Positions 35,990-46,078 are shown, counted from the first letter of the stretch. The stretch: DNA of 64,000 nt from Herbiconiux daphne (GCF_024979295.1 NZ_JANLCJ010000002.1:558001-622000); one strand, 5' to 3'. Notes: generated by a model from the letters alone, not told the origin. A program made the numbers and translations.

Positions 35990-36799
35990 TCAGCGCGGCC
36001 GATGCGCGCCGAGCCGCAGCTGCAGAAAGCGCAGCACGTGGTCCGACCCCGTGACGCGCCCGTACGCATCCGTCACCCGGGCCAGGAACTCGTCGCGACG
36101 CTCCGCCGGCAGCCGGTCGGTGTAGGCGGTGAAGCCCAGCGCGCACCAGGCGCGGAAGGCGTCGGCACTGCCGAAGTCCCAGGCGAGGTCGCGCTCGGTC
36201 AGATCGTCGACCTCGAGCCCGGCGGCCCCCGCGATGTCGCGCCACTCACCCCGCGTGCGATGCACGTGCGGCGGCTCGAACCCCTCGAAGAACGCCGCGA
36301 ACCCGCCGGCGTCTCGGCCCTCGGCCCCTGTGCCGACACCGGTGGAGACACCGGTGGCGACTCCGAAGGCCACGTCCTCGATCGACGGCCGCTCCCCCTC
36401 GGGCACGAACTGGCACACCACCCCGGCGCCCGGCCGCACGGCGTCGTGCAGCCGGGTGAGCGCGGCGACCGAGTCGGGCACCCAGTGCAGCGCGTTGAGC
36501 GACACGGCGAGGTCGAACGGGTCGTCGGCGACGAACGTGGTGACATCGCCCTCGACGAAGTCGACCCCCGGATGCCGCCCCTCCCGCGCCCGGGCGATCA
36601 TCAACGGCGACGGATCGAACCCCACCACCGCCGCCACGGGCGGCAGCTCGGCGATCAGCCGTGTGACGAACCCCTCACCGCACCCCGCGTCGACCACCCG
36701 CGCCCCGGCGGGCGGCGTGAGTTCGGCGACGAACCGCCGCCCGACGTCGTGCTGCAGGGTGGCGATCTCGGCGTACTTCGCGCCGTCCCAGTCGGTCAT
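35990..36799 (-). CDS. Class I SAM-dependent methyltransferase
   Basis: 269 residues. Motif I is VVDAGCGEG, then VVGFDPSPLMIARAREG and DLAVSLNALHWVPD, like ubiquinone/small-molecule methyltransferases and trans-aconitate methyltransferase-like enzymes. The ATG overlaps the stop of the Gly-rich surface protein by four bases, which is odd for unrelated products. Substrate unknown. Confidence 0.85.
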   Translation of the reverse strand: MTDWDGAKYAEIATLQHDVGRRFVAELTPPAGARVVDAGCGEGFVTRLIAELPPVAAVVGFDPSPLMIARAREGRHPGVDFVEGDVTTFVADDPFDLAVSLNALHWVPDSVAALTRLHDAVRPGAGVVCQFVPEGERPSIEDVAFGVATGVSTGVGTGAEGRDAGGFAAFFEGFEPPHVHRTRGEWRDIAGAAGLEVDDLTERDLAWDFGSADAFRAWCALGFTAYTDRLPAERRDEFLARVTDAYGRVTGSDHVLRFLQLRLGAHRPR

Positions 36800-38754
36800 C
36801 GCGCCCGCCCGGGACGCCGGCGAGCGCCTCGCGGCAGCAGCAGCGCGCCCCCGAGCGCAAGCATCAGTGCGCTCACTGCGGCGATGGGGAGGGTGACGAC
36901 GCCCGTTGCCGCGAGCGTTCGCCCGCCCTGGCCGGTCGACCCGGCGGCTCCGGCGCCGGTACCCGCGGCGGGATCGATCGGCACCACCCCCGGTGGGGTC
37001 GACTCACCGGGGTCCGAGTAGGCGACCGGGCGGATCGGCACGAGGATGACGAACCCGTCGGCCTCCGCTCCGGCGCTCGTCGAGCCGGAGTACTCGAGCG
37101 CGATGGCCGACGAGGTCGAATCACCGGCGCCGCCACCTCCGCCTCCCGCCGAACCACTGCTGTGCCGACCGCCTTGACCGCCGTGCGTGATTCCGGCTCC
37201 CCCGCCTCCGCCGCCCGACTCGAAGGTGATCGGATCATCGGCCCTCTGCCCATCGGCGCCGTCGGCGTCGCTGTTGGACGCCGCCGCCCCGCCGGCACCA
37301 CCCGCCGCGAGATCGAAGTCGACGGATCGGCCGGTTCCGCCGGCCGTCGCGGTGGGCGCACCCGCGCCGCGACTCGTCGTTCCGCCGGCACCCCCGGCGT
37401 CGGCCACCGAGCCGCCACCGGCGCCTCCGCCACCCGCCGCACCGAGCAGCGGTGTGCCGCCGGTCTCCTGCAGGATCGTCGATCCGCCGCCGCCCCCGCC
37501 GTCGCCGGCTCCCGGGGTGGTCGTCACGGCACCGTCGCCGCCTTTGGTCCAGCCGACCGACCCGCCCAGGCCGGTGGCCGTGCACGCCACGATCATCTGG
37601 AGCTGCGAGTTCGGGGTCACCGGTACGATGCCGGTGACGATCGCGCCGCCGCCTCCCTGGCCGCCTTCGGAAGCGTTCGCGCCCCCGCCACCCTGAACGA
37701 TGGCGAAGAGGGAGGTGGTCTCGCCGTCGGTGTCGAAGTCCTGCGTGCCGGTCTGGCAGCCGTAGAGCGAGGCGCGGGAGAGGAAGAACCACACCGCACC
37801 GGGCGAATCGACGACGGGTGCCTGGCTGAACCTCCAGCCCAGCACGGTGGTGTGCTGCTGCGACGTGTCGACGAATGACGTGCCACCTCCGCCGCCACCG
37901 GCCGGCGAGTAGGTCGTCGATCCGGAATCGCCGGTCAAGCCGCCCGCCGTGCCGGCGCTGCCACCCAGCACGCCCCCGCCACCACCACCGCTGCCCGGCA
38001 GATACACGGTGCCGGCGTCGGTGCTGTCGTAGTCGACCGACGTCGCGGTCTCGCCGAACGACGAGGTCCAGCTGCTGCCGGCCGACCCGGCGGCACCGCC
38101 CGACCCCGCTGAACCCTCCAGGTTCGCCACACCGACATAACCGGACTCTCCGCCACTCGCCGGCAACCCGCCGTCGCCGCCGTCGCCCGGGCTGACGGGA
38201 GGATCTCCGGAGCCGTCGTCGTTGAAGGAGCTCGCGCCGGCTCCACCCCCACCACCGGCCTGAGCGAGGATGTTGCCGTGGTCGTCGATCAACGCGGTCG
38301 AACCGCCGCCCCCTCCTCCGGGTAGGGCGCTCTGGCCGCCTCCTTCTGCGGGCGACCATCCGCCGTTCCCGCCCCCGGATTCTCCGGCCCCGCCCACACC
38401 CGACGACGCTCCGGCGGAGCCGATCGTCATGCCGAACGGCGAGTCGGAGGACACGAAGGTCACGACCGTCATTCCGCCGGCTCCGCCCTGCCCGTCGGCA
38501 GTGCTCGCGCCTGACCCTCCGAGCAGCACGGCGGTGACCTCGCCGCTCGGAAGCACGATACTTGCGCCGTCCTGCGGTCCCTGCACGCACCATCCGGCCG
38601 TGTTCAGATCGTCGCAGGAGCCCGAGCCGACGTCGGCGGCCGCCACGCCGGCTACTGCACGGGCGCCTGGGGCTGCCACCGCACTTTGGGGCATCACCGT
38701 CACCAGCGCGCAGCCCATCAGCACTGCGCCCGTCACCATCGACAACCGACTCAT
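36796..38754 (-). CDS. Glycine-rich surface protein with LAATG sorting-like C-terminus
   Basis: 652 residues. A signal peptide (MSRLSMVTGAVLMGCALVTV, ending in a typical AVAA region) precedes many poly-Gly blocks (GGGGGGS, GGAGG) in a repeated beta-rich frame. A C-terminal LAATG motif is followed by a hydrophobic helix (VVTLPIAAVSALMLALGGAL) and a basic tail. That is the layout of sortase substrates, with LAATG in place of LPXTG. Four Cys are visible. It probably sits on the cell wall as an adhesin-like or structural protein. It overlaps the methyltransferase gene. Confidence 0.82.
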   Translation of the reverse strand: MSRLSMVTGAVLMGCALVTVMPQSAVAAPGARAVAGVAAADVGSGSCDDLNTAGWCVQGPQDGASIVLPSGEVTAVLLGGSGASTADGQGGAGGMTVVTFVSSDSPFGMTIGSAGASSGVGGAGESGGGNGGWSPAEGGGQSALPGGGGGGSTALIDDHGNILAQAGGGGGAGASSFNDDGSGDPPVSPGDGGDGGLPASGGESGYVGVANLEGSAGSGGAAGSAGSSWTSSFGETATSVDYDSTDAGTVYLPGSGGGGGGVLGGSAGTAGGLTGDSGSTTYSPAGGGGGGTSFVDTSQQHTTVLGWRFSQAPVVDSPGAVWFFLSRASLYGCQTGTQDFDTDGETTSLFAIVQGGGGANASEGGQGGGGAIVTGIVPVTPNSQLQMIVACTATGLGGSVGWTKGGDGAVTTTPGAGDGGGGGGSTILQETGGTPLLGAAGGGGAGGGSVADAGGAGGTTSRGAGAPTATAGGTGRSVDFDLAAGGAGGAAASNSDADGADGQRADDPITFESGGGGGGAGITHGGQGGRHSSGSAGGGGGGAGDSTSSAIALEYSGSTSAGAEADGFVILVPIRPVAYSDPGESTPPGVVPIDPAAGTGAGAAGSTGQGGRTLAATGVVTLPIAAVSALMLALGGALLLPRGARRRPGRAR

Positions 38755-38842
38755 CGCGTCTCCCCCGTGATCACCGCTCGGGCTCAGCTTACGATCGCCG
38801 ACCTGTCGGCCGGGAGGGTGGGAAGCACCCCAGATCGGGGGT

Positions 38843-40594
38843 TCAGCGCGGGCGGCGCCCCGAGAACAGCGCGTGCAGCAGCGGCACCGCCGAGGCGATC
38901 ATCAGCACCGTGCCGAACACGGTGTCGTCGGCCCGCAGCACCGCGCCGGCCACGAGCAGCGCCCCGAACAGCAGCGCCGACACCACGCGCCGCGCCACCC
39001 GTTCGAGCGACGACACCCGCCGCTCGAGCTCGGGGTTGCGGAAGCCGACCGACCCCTCCTCGATGCGCGTCACGAGGGCATCCAGCCGTTTCGGCAGACG
39101 CCAGGCGATGCCCACGTTCTCGATCGCCTGCGTGCCGAGATCCTGCACCACGTTGCCGCGTTCCTCGCGGATCAGCTGCTGCGCATACGGCTCCACCGAG
39201 TCCCAGAGGTTGAACGCCGGGTCGAGGGCACTGCACACCCCCGACGTGAGCGACAGCGCACGGATGACGAGCAAGAAGTTCTCGGGCAGCTGGAACGGCA
39301 ACGACCGCACCACGTCGCCGAACTCCACCGCGAACTCGCGGAACTCCCGCGGATCCACCTCGCGCAGCTCGGCGAAACCCATGCCTCCGAAGCGGGCGAA
39401 CAGCTGGGTCATGGCGCGCTCGAGCTCGCTCGTGTCGGCGGTCGGCAGCAGCACGCCCACCTCGCGTGCGGCCTCGACGAGCCCCTTGCCGTCGCGCGAG
39501 GCGGCGGCGATGAGCATCTTGCGCAGACCGCTGCGGGTCGATGCGCCCACTTCGCCCATCATGCCGAAGTCGATGAAGGTGAGTTTCCAGGGGCGGGCGA
39601 CGGATGCCTCGGCGGCGTCCTCCCCGAGCGCGGCGGCCGCGGCATCCGGAGCCGACGGCGTCACGAAGATGTTGCCCGGATGCGGGTCGGCGTGGAAGAA
39701 CCCGTTCGTGAAGAGCTGGTCGAACATGACGGCGGCGAACACCGGGGCCACGTCGACCGGGTCGATGCCGGCCGCGAGCAGGGCTGCGGCATCGGTGATC
39801 TTGATCGCCGTGACGTCTTCGAGCGTGAGCACGCGGCGGGTGGTGCGCTCCCACACCACCTCGGGCACGGCCACACGGTCGTCGCCCGCGAAGTCGCCGG
39901 CGAAGCGCACCGAGCTCGCGGCCTCGTGCAGGTAGTCGATCTCTTCGAGGCTCGTCACCGCGAACTCCTCGACGAGCGCGGGGGCGTCGACCCGGGAGTA
40001 GACGAGCCGCACGTGGCTGAGCCATCCGCCCACCCGGCGAAGCGCGGCGAGGTCGACCGACACGATCGCGTCGATGCCGGGCCGCTGCACCTTGATCACC
40101 ACACCCTCGAGACCGGTGTCGGCCGCATCGCCGGGTGAGAGCCGCGCCCGATGCGCCTGACCCAGGGATGCCGCGGCAACCGGCGTCTCGTCGACCCACG
40201 CGAACGCCCGCGAGAGCGGCATGCCCAGCTCGGCCTCGGCGAGCGCCCGGATCAACGGGAACGGCACCGCGGGCACCTCGTCTTGCAGCCCCTCGAGCTC
40301 TTTGGTGATCTCCGGCGGCAGCACGTCGAGGCGCGACGACATGAACTGCCCGACCTTGATCATCAGACCGCCGAGGTCGACGGCCAGAACGTGGAAACGG
40401 CGGGCGAAGCGCTGCATCCGCTTCGATCGCGTGCGCTCGGCCACCCGGGTGAGCCCGATGCGCGGCAGCAGCAGTTCATACCACCACGTGACCGCGAGGT
40501 TCCAGGCGGCGAACCGCAGAATGCGGCGGTAGCGCCCCCGGGCCTCGCGGTCGCTCGGAACCGAGTCGCCGCGATCAGGGCGAACGGATGTCAC
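38843..40594 (-). CDS. UbiB/ABC1-family atypical protein kinase-like ATPase
   Basis: 583 residues. The family's KxGQ motif is GLMIKVGQFMSSRLDVLPPE. The Ala-rich loop is AAASLGQAHRA, the lysine strand VVIKVQRP, the catalytic loop FFHADPHPGNIFV, and the metal motif FIDFGMMGEVG. Two C-terminal membrane helices would anchor it. In bacteria UbiB-like proteins support lipid or quinone metabolism. The GTG start lies 6 bases after the PadR gene, so they are cotranscribed. Confidence 0.88.
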   Translation of the reverse strand: MTSVRPDRGDSVPSDREARGRYRRILRFAAWNLAVTWWYELLLPRIGLTRVAERTRSKRMQRFARRFHVLAVDLGGLMIKVGQFMSSRLDVLPPEITKELEGLQDEVPAVPFPLIRALAEAELGMPLSRAFAWVDETPVAAASLGQAHRARLSPGDAADTGLEGVVIKVQRPGIDAIVSVDLAALRRVGGWLSHVRLVYSRVDAPALVEEFAVTSLEEIDYLHEAASSVRFAGDFAGDDRVAVPEVVWERTTRRVLTLEDVTAIKITDAAALLAAGIDPVDVAPVFAAVMFDQLFTNGFFHADPHPGNIFVTPSAPDAAAAALGEDAAEASVARPWKLTFIDFGMMGEVGASTRSGLRKMLIAAASRDGKGLVEAAREVGVLLPTADTSELERAMTQLFARFGGMGFAELREVDPREFREFAVEFGDVVRSLPFQLPENFLLVIRALSLTSGVCSALDPAFNLWDSVEPYAQQLIREERGNVVQDLGTQAIENVGIAWRLPKRLDALVTRIEEGSVGFRNPELERRVSSLERVARRVVSALLFGALLVAGAVLRADDTVFGTVLMIASAVPLLHALFSGRRPR

Positions 40595-40599
40595 CCGGC

Positions 40600-41199
40600 T
40601 CAGTCCTGGGCGAGGATCGCGTAGAGCCGGCGGCGCGCGTCTTCGAGCTCGGCGACGGCCTGCTTGACCTGCTCGGGCGTGCCGGTGCGGCCCACCTGGG
40701 CCGCCGCCTGGGCGAGCTCGAAGCCGGCCTTGGGCAGGGCGGTGTGATCGCGCCGGTCGCCGTCGCCCGAACCGGAGCCCGCGCCCGTGCTGCTGCCGGT
40801 GCCGGTGCCGTTGCCGCCGAAATCGGATGCCCACGGCGCCGACGCCACCGCACTCGCCGCTTCGACGCGGCCGGTCTCGGTGAGCGCGTAGGTCTTGCGT
40901 CCGTTCGACTCCTCGGCACTCACGAGGCCCTCGTCGGCGAGCAGCTGCAGGGTCGGGTAAACCGAACCGGCGCTGGGCTTCCAGCTGCCGCCGCTGCGCT
41001 CCTCGATCTCGTGGATGATCTGGTAGCCGTGCATCGGCTGCTCGGCGAGCAGGGCGAGCACCGCGGCCCGCACGTCTCCGCGGCCCACACGGCTGCCCAC
41101 CTTCTTCTCGAACCGGGCGCGGAACTGCTCCATCGCCTGCCAGATGCTGTCGGTGTTCATGCCGGTGCCGAATCCTCCGGCTGGGAATGAGTTGCCCAT
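40600..41199 (-). CDS. PadR-family transcriptional regulator
   Basis: 199 residues. The PadR winged helix covers residues 42 to 115 (VRAAVLALLAEQPMHGYQII, WKPSAGSVYPTLQLLADEGL, RKTYALTETG). A Gly/Thr/Ser-rich linker and a helical dimerisation end follow. It leads the UbiB gene. Direct ACGATA repeats lie just upstream of its start. Confidence 0.9.
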   Translation of the reverse strand: MGNSFPAGGFGTGMNTDSIWQAMEQFRARFEKKVGSRVGRGDVRAAVLALLAEQPMHGYQIIHEIEERSGGSWKPSAGSVYPTLQLLADEGLVSAEESNGRKTYALTETGRVEAASAVASAPWASDFGGNGTGTGSSTGAGSGSGDGDRRDHTALPKAGFELAQAAAQVGRTGTPEQVKQAVAELEDARRRLYAILAQD

Positions 41200-41223
41200 G
41201 ATGCCCTCCGTTGTGAGTCGCGA

Positions 41224-41239
41224 ACGATACTCAACGATA
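41224..41239. promoter_or_regulatory. Direct repeat ACGATA-N4-ACGATA upstream of PadR
   Basis: Two identical hexamers 10 bp apart, one helical turn, 25 to 40 bases ahead of the PadR start codon in an AT-richer patch. It could be the regulator's own operator. Confidence 0.4.
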
Positions 41240-41308
41240 TGGTGACGCGGCCGAGATCGGGGGCCCTCGATCGAGGTTGCAGCGAATCATCAGCAAGTGA
41301 CGAGGGAT

Positions 41309-41330
41309 ATAGTTAGCAAAGGACAACTAT
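41309..41330. promoter_or_regulatory. Inverted repeat ATAGTT-N10-AACTAT before the DHA2 exporter
   Basis: Exact 6-bp arms typical of MarR/PadR-class sites, 42 bases ahead of the exporter ATG. Either the neighbouring PadR or an unlinked MarR could bind. Confidence 0.45.
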
Positions 41331-41371
41331 GTGACCAGGTGCTCAACGGCGAGCCGGCATTGGAGGGAACA

Positions 41372-43132
41372 ATGACGGAGAAAGCCGTGCGCGAACGCAC
41401 CGGAATGTTCAACAAAGACCACCCGCGCTACAAGTGGATCGCGCTCAGCAACACCACCCTCGGCATCCTGATGGCCACCATCAACGGGTCGATCGTGCTG
41501 ATCTCGCTGCCGGCGATCTTCACCGGCATCCAGCTCAACCCGCTCGAGCCGAGCAACGTGAGCTACCTGCTGTGGATGCTCATGGGCTACATCCTCGTCA
41601 CCGCCGTGCTGGTGATGACCTTCGGGCGGCTCGGCGACATCTACGGCCGGGTGAGGATCTACAACCTCGGCTTCGTCATCTTCACGGTGTCGGCCATCGC
41701 CCTGGTCTTCGACCCCTTCCTCTCCGGTGCGGGCGCGCTCTGGTTGATCGCCTGGCGCGTCGTGCAGGCCGTCGGCGGGTCGATGATCGTCGCCAACTCG
41801 ACCGCGATCCTCACCGACGCCTTCCCGGCGAACAAGCGCGGCATGGCGATCGGCATCAACCAGATCGCGGCGATCGCGGGCACGTTCCTCGGCCTCATCG
41901 TGGGAGGCCTTCTCGCCGCGCTGGACTGGCGTGCCATCTTCCTCGTGAGCGTGCCGTTCGGCATCCTCGGCACCATCTGGTCGTACAAGTCGCTGCATGA
42001 GGTAGGCACCACCAGCAAGGGCCGCATCGACTGGCCGGGCAACATCCTCTTCGCCGTCGGGCTCATCGCGCTGCTCACCGGCATCACCTACGGCATCCAG
42101 CCCTACGGCGACAGCTCGACCGGCTGGCTGAACCCGTGGGTTCTCGGCGCGATCATCGGCGGTCTGGTGGTGCTGGTGCTGTTCGTGCTGCTCGAACTGC
42201 GGGTGAAGGATCCGCTCTTCAACGTGCGGCTGTTCGCCAACCGCACCTTCGCCTGGGGCAACGTGGCGGGCCTGCTGGCCTCGATCAGTCGCGGCGGCCT
42301 GCAGTTCATGCTCATCATCTGGCTGCAGGGCATCTGGTTGCCGCTGCACGGCTACTCCTACGAGAGCACGCCGTTCTGGGCGGGCATCTACCTGCTGCCG
42401 CTCACCATCGGATTCCTCGTCTCGGGCCCCCTCTCGGGAACGCTCTCCGACCGCATCGGTGCCCGCACGCTCTCCACCATCGGCCTGCTTCTGGTGGCCG
42501 CCACCTTCGTGGCCCTGCTGCTCATCCCCGTGAACTTCGCCTACTGGGTCTTCGCCGTCATCACCTTCCTCAACGGCATCGGCTCGGGCATGTTCGCGGC
42601 GCCGAACCGCACCGCCATCATGAACTCGGTGCCCGCCACCGAGCGCGGCGCGGCCTCGGGCATGACCGGCACCTTCCAGAACGCGGGCAACTCGCTGTCG
42701 ATCGGCATCTTCTTCTCACTGATGATCGCGGGCCTCGCATCCACCCTGCCGAACGCGCTGTTCTCGGGGCTCACCTCACACGGGGTGACCGCGGATGTCG
42801 CGGCTCAGGTGGCGGCGACGCCACCGGTCGGCAGCCTGTTCGCCGCCTTCCTCGGCTACAACCCGATCGAATCGATCCTCGGCCCCACCGGCGCGCTCGA
42901 TGCGCTCCCCGCGGCCGACTCGGCGGCGCTCACCGGGCAGAGCTTCTTTCCGCAGCTCATCTCGGAGCCGTTCCATTCCGGCCTCGTGATCGTGTTCATC
43001 GCGGCGGCGGTGATGTCGGTCATCGGCGCGGTCGCGTCGATGCTGATGGGCGCGAAATACGTCTACACCGAGAGCACGCCGGCCGCGCCGCGGCCCGTGC
43101 CCGCGGTGGAGGGCGAGCTCAGCGACGTGTGA
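41372..43132 (+). CDS. DHA2-family MFS drug exporter (14 helices)
   Basis: 586 residues. It has [20 protein letters not shown] in the first helix (a DHA2 mark), motif [16 protein letters not shown], and motif C-like [21 protein letters not shown] large loop between the last two helices is seen near residues 460 to 530. GGAGGG lies before the ATG. It probably exports drugs or metabolites. Its last 14 bases overlap the convergent lumazine synthase gene. Confidence 0.9.
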   Translation: MTEKAVRERTGMFNKDHPRYKWIALSNTTLGILMATINGSIVLISLPAIFTGIQLNPLEPSNVSYLLWMLMGYILVTAVLVMTFGRLGDIYGRVRIYNLGFVIFTVSAIALVFDPFLSGAGALWLIAWRVVQAVGGSMIVANSTAILTDAFPANKRGMAIGINQIAAIAGTFLGLIVGGLLAALDWRAIFLVSVPFGILGTIWSYKSLHEVGTTSKGRIDWPGNILFAVGLIALLTGITYGIQPYGDSSTGWLNPWVLGAIIGGLVVLVLFVLLELRVKDPLFNVRLFANRTFAWGNVAGLLASISRGGLQFMLIIWLQGIWLPLHGYSYESTPFWAGIYLLPLTIGFLVSGPLSGTLSDRIGARTLSTIGLLLVAATFVALLLIPVNFAYWVFAVITFLNGIGSGMFAAPNRTAIMNSVPATERGAASGMTGTFQNAGNSLSIGIFFSLMIAGLASTLPNALFSGLTSHGVTADVAAQVAATPPVGSLFAAFLGYNPIESILGPTGALDALPAADSAALTGQSFFPQLISEPFHSGLVIVFIAAAVMSVIGAVASMLMGAKYVYTESTPAAPRPVPAVEGELSDV

Positions 43133-43619
43133 GCTGCGGGCCCGCCGGCACGCCCTTGGCCCGCTCGGCCAGGATGGCGGCGCATGACTGCGCGGCCTCA
43201 CGGCCTTTGATCACGAAGTGGTCTTCGAAGAAGCGGACGTGCGCCTCGCTCTCCTGGAACTGGTGCGGCGTGAGAACGCCCGAGAGCACCGGCACGTCGT
43301 GGTCGAGTTGCACCCGCATCAGCCCGTCGAGCACGGTCGAGGCGACGAAATCGTGCCGGTAGATGCCCCCGTCGACCACGAAGGCGCAGCCCACGACCGC
43401 GGCGAAGTCACCTGAGCGGGCGAATCGCTGGGCCTGGAGCGGGATCTCGAGCGCCCCGGGCACCTCGGAGAGGTGAAGCAGCGCGGGGTCTCCCCCGAGT
43501 TCTGCCCAGGTGCCGGTGAACGAGTCGACGAACCTGTCGACGATGTTCGCGTGCCAACGCGCCACGACCAGGGCGACTCGTGCGTTCTCGGGTACCTGTG
43601 CCATGCGTTTCATCCCCAT
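43119..43619 (-). CDS. ribH: 6,7-dimethyl-8-ribityllumazine synthase (RibH2-like)
   Basis: About 166 residues. It would condense 5-amino-6-ribitylaminouracil with 3,4-dihydroxy-2-butanone phosphate in riboflavin synthesis. Recognisable segments are [58 protein letters not shown] and [19 protein letters not shown]. Variation in the usual phosphate-binding region, plus no other rib genes nearby, recalls stand-alone type II lumazine synthases. Three in-frame ATGs lie within six codons, so the exact start is open. Confidence 0.85.
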   Translation of the reverse strand: MGMKRMAQVPENARVALVVARWHANIVDRFVDSFTGTWAELGGDPALLHLSEVPGALEIPLQAQRFARSGDFAAVVGCAFVVDGGIYRHDFVASTVLDGLMRVQLDHDVPVLSGVLTPHQFQESEAHVRFFEDHFVIKGREAAQSCAAILAERAKGVPAGPQLTRR

Positions 43620-43701
43620 CGTTTCGACCCCCCGATTCTAGTCGGCTGGGTCAGTGTCAGGAGTGTCGGGGTCGGCGCTGTCGGCGTCAGAGTGGTCGGC
43701 G

Positions 43702-45354
43702 TCAGAACTGGTCGGGCAGGCCGGCCCGGCGCAGGAAGGCCTCGCGATCGGAGTTGCGCGGCACCGGGCGCGCGGGCACGCGTGGCGCACCCGTCGAGCC
43801 GGCGCTCGAGCCGGCACCGGAATCCGTCGCCACGGCATCGGCCGCGTCATCCGGGGTTCCGAACAGGGCGGCGAGCTCGTCGGTGGCATCGGTGTCGCTC
43901 GTGCCGGCGCGGGGGCCACGCGAGCCGGGCAGCCCCGCGATCGGTTCCGTGACCGCTGCATCCCGCGATGCCGCAAGCCCCGCGGGCACCCGGCCGACAC
44001 CCGTGGCGGTCTCCGAAGCCTCGAGCGAGCTCTCCCACTCCTCCATCCGCGCCGACGCGCGCTCGGAGGCGTAGCCGCCCCACACCTCCAGCGCCCGCGC
44101 GATCACGGCCTCCTGCTGTTCGAGCACGGCCTTGTTGACCTTCTTGCCGAACTTCAGCTGGCGAGCAGCCCGGTCCTCCGCCACCGCGACCTGCACTCCC
44201 GCCTCGACCTCGATGGCCTTGGCGCGCTGCGCAGCCCAGATGGCGCCGCCCGACACCTCGCCGTCTTCGCGCACATCGATGATGCGGTCATAGGCCGTCG
44301 GAACACCCAGGTTCGACAGCACCTTCACGATCACGGGCAGCAGCTCGATGCAGATGAACAGCAGCGCGATCATGATGTGCGCGACGTTCAGCAGCGCATT
44401 CGTCTCGCCCAGCCGGAACAGCGCTTGCAACCGCGACAGCAGACCCGCGCTGTTGTCGACGGCGCTCTCATAGGCGGCCTGCTCGGTCGCCCGCTGATCC
44501 TGCGCCGTGGCGAGCGTCTGCTTATCGGCCGCCAGCTGCTCCTTCGCCGCGTCGAGCCGGCTCTGCGCCGAGGTCTCGAGGGTCGCCTCCGCGGCGGTCT
44601 TCGCGGCCGCCTCGGCATCCTGAGCCGCGGTCAATCGCGCCTCGGCGGCCTGCATGGCTACCAGTTTTGACTGCGTCACCGCGCCGTCGCCCCGGATGCC
44701 GGTTCCTCCGGTTCCGTCGATCTCTGCGAGGTAGGCGGCCTGCGCCGCGTCATACGCGGTCTGCGCCGCTGCCGTCGCGGCCACGGCCGCCGCGTAGTTG
44801 GGGTCGGAGCCGAGGTCGGTCTGCAGGCCCTCGTCGACGATCGCCTGGTTGGCCGCGATCGAGTCCTGCAGGTCGGGGATGGCCGCGAACCGCGGGTCGG
44901 AGGCGATCTGCTGCTCGAACGCCGCCTTCTCCTCGGCCTGCATCACCTGGATCTCGGAGTTGATCTCGGCCGAGAAGATCTGCAGCGTGAGCGGCGTCGA
45001 GATGACCGTGCCGATGATGAGGGCGAGCGCCACGCGTGGCAGGGCGAGCGCGATGTTACGCCACACGCCCTTCTGCTTCGCCATGCCGATGATGAGCAGC
45101 CGGTCGAGATTGAGGATGATCACCCCCCAGAACACGCCCACGATCACGGCGACGGCGATGGGCGCGCCCACGGCCATCACCAGGGCGAACGTCGCCGACA
45201 CCGCCGACAGGAACGCGGTGCTGAGGATGACGCCGCCCATCGCCACGAAGCGCGCGCGGTCGCCCGGGGCATCCGCCAGCACGTCGAGGCGGGCACCGCC
45301 CAGCCAGGCCATGAAGTTCGACACGGGGTTCGAGTTGTAACGACGTTCCGACAC
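43702..45354 (-). CDS. DUF4407 membrane protein with long coiled coil
   Basis: About 550 residues. Three N-terminal membrane helices (VAMGGVILSTAFLSAVSATF, VAVIVGVFWGVIILNLDRLL, VALALIIGTVISTPLTLQIF) are followed by an Ala/Gln/Glu-rich coiled coil of some 200 residues, a fourth helix (HIMIALLFICIELLPVIVKV), and an acidic cytoplasmic tail. Function of DUF4407 is unknown. I start it at the GTG of GTGTCGGAA. The frame stays open 14 codons further to another GTG, but that stretch is a 46-bp block shared with the pseudokinase gene and looks like promoter DNA. Confidence 0.82.
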   Translation of the reverse strand: MSERRYNSNPVSNFMAWLGGARLDVLADAPGDRARFVAMGGVILSTAFLSAVSATFALVMAVGAPIAVAVIVGVFWGVIILNLDRLLIIGMAKQKGVWRNIALALPRVALALIIGTVISTPLTLQIFSAEINSEIQVMQAEEKAAFEQQIASDPRFAAIPDLQDSIAANQAIVDEGLQTDLGSDPNYAAAVAATAAAQTAYDAAQAAYLAEIDGTGGTGIRGDGAVTQSKLVAMQAAEARLTAAQDAEAAAKTAAEATLETSAQSRLDAAKEQLAADKQTLATAQDQRATEQAAYESAVDNSAGLLSRLQALFRLGETNALLNVAHIMIALLFICIELLPVIVKVLSNLGVPTAYDRIIDVREDGEVSGGAIWAAQRAKAIEVEAGVQVAVAEDRAARQLKFGKKVNKAVLEQQEAVIARALEVWGGYASERASARMEEWESSLEASETATGVGRVPAGLAASRDAAVTEPIAGLPGSRGPRAGTSDTDATDELAALFGTPDDAADAVATDSGAGSSAGSTGAPRVPARPVPRNSDREAFLRRAGLPDQF

Positions 45355-45393
45355 GAGGAGCGAAGCTACCGCACCGGCATCCGTGTTCCCTGG
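45348..45393 (-). promoter_or_regulatory. Conserved 46-bp block, copy 1, before the DUF4407 gene
   Basis: It matches the block before the pseudokinase gene at 39 of 46 positions without gaps. On the minus strand it contains TAGCTT eight bases ahead of a GTG and uses AT-richer triplets (GTA, GCT) rare in this genome. I read it as a shared promoter driving a leaderless or nearly leaderless message. The alternative is a shared N-terminal peptide. Confidence 0.55.
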
Positions 45394-45493
45394 CACCGCT
45401 CTGTGTGCGGGCTATCACCGGCGTAGTCTCATGTGCGAGCCGCACCGCGGCGACTCACGTGCCCTCCCCTCCGTTCGAAAGGCTGAACGTCGC

Positions 45494-46066
45494 ATGGCCG
45501 GACGCCCGACGTCGCATGACCCTCGCTCGCGCCGCTCGCGCGAGCAGATCCTGGCGGCCCTGCATCGTCTCGCCCGCGCCGGGGAACTCGACACCATCTC
45601 GTCGCTCAGCTCGGCCGCCGGGGTGACCCGGGCCACCTTCTACAACCACTTCGACACCATCGAAGAAGCCGCGTGGTTCGCCCTGGTCGACAGCTTCGAT
45701 CACTACCTCGCGCACGATCTCGACGAGCGACGGAGCGGCGTCGCGCCCGAGGTCGTGGGCATCGATTCGCTGCGCCGCATCATCGTGCTGCTGCGTGCCG
45801 AGCAGCAACTCGTGCGGCTCGGCGAGAACTACGACGACGAGTCGGGACTGCCCGGGCTCGCCGGAATCGTGCTGACCCTCACCCGCCGGTTCCGCGCCGA
45901 CGCCGGCGTCGCTTCGACCGAGACGACGGATGCCGAGGACATCTACGTCTCGGCCGGGCTCTACGCCGTCATGGCGATCGGTGCGAAGGGCGTCGACGAC
46001 CCGGGGCAGGTCGCAGCCACGGCGTATTCGTTCCTGCCGGATTGGATGCGGCATCCGCCTCTTTGA
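45494..46066 (+). CDS. TetR-family regulator
   Basis: 190 residues from the ATG giving MAGRPTSHDP. The HTH is ISSLSSAAGVTRATFYNHFD. The C-terminal domain is of the short helical type with no recognisable ligand class. It diverges from the DUF4407 gene and lies directly before a VOC-family gene. A perfect TTGACA/TGTCAA-type palindrome overlaps its own stop codon, so it may control the downstream gene. Confidence 0.85.
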   Translation: MAGRPTSHDPRSRRSREQILAALHRLARAGELDTISSLSSAAGVTRATFYNHFDTIEEAAWFALVDSFDHYLAHDLDERRSGVAPEVVGIDSLRRIIVLLRAEQQLVRLGENYDDESGLPGLAGIVLTLTRRFRADAGVASTETTDAEDIYVSAGLYAVMAIGAKGVDDPGQVAATAYSFLPDWMRHPPL

Positions 46067-46078
46067 CAGTTGTCAAAG
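46061..46078. promoter_or_regulatory. Perfect palindrome CTTTGACA-GT-TGTCAAAG
   Basis: 8-2-8 arms, covering the stop of the TetR gene and about 80 bases ahead of the VOC gene. The left arm contains a -35-like TTGACA. It could act as an operator over a promoter for the VOC gene; with no T-run after it, termination is less likely. Confidence 0.55.

Noticed and set aside
45355..45396. Shared N-terminal peptide DAxAVASLLVSE in the DUF4407 and pseudokinase-like proteins
   Set aside because: Conservation is as strong at third positions and the codons are atypical, so promoter DNA is the simpler reading. Kept only as an alternative.
46061..46078. Intrinsic terminator after the TetR gene
   Set aside because: The palindrome is AT-rich with a 2-base loop and is not followed by a T-run; operator or promoter overlap is more likely.
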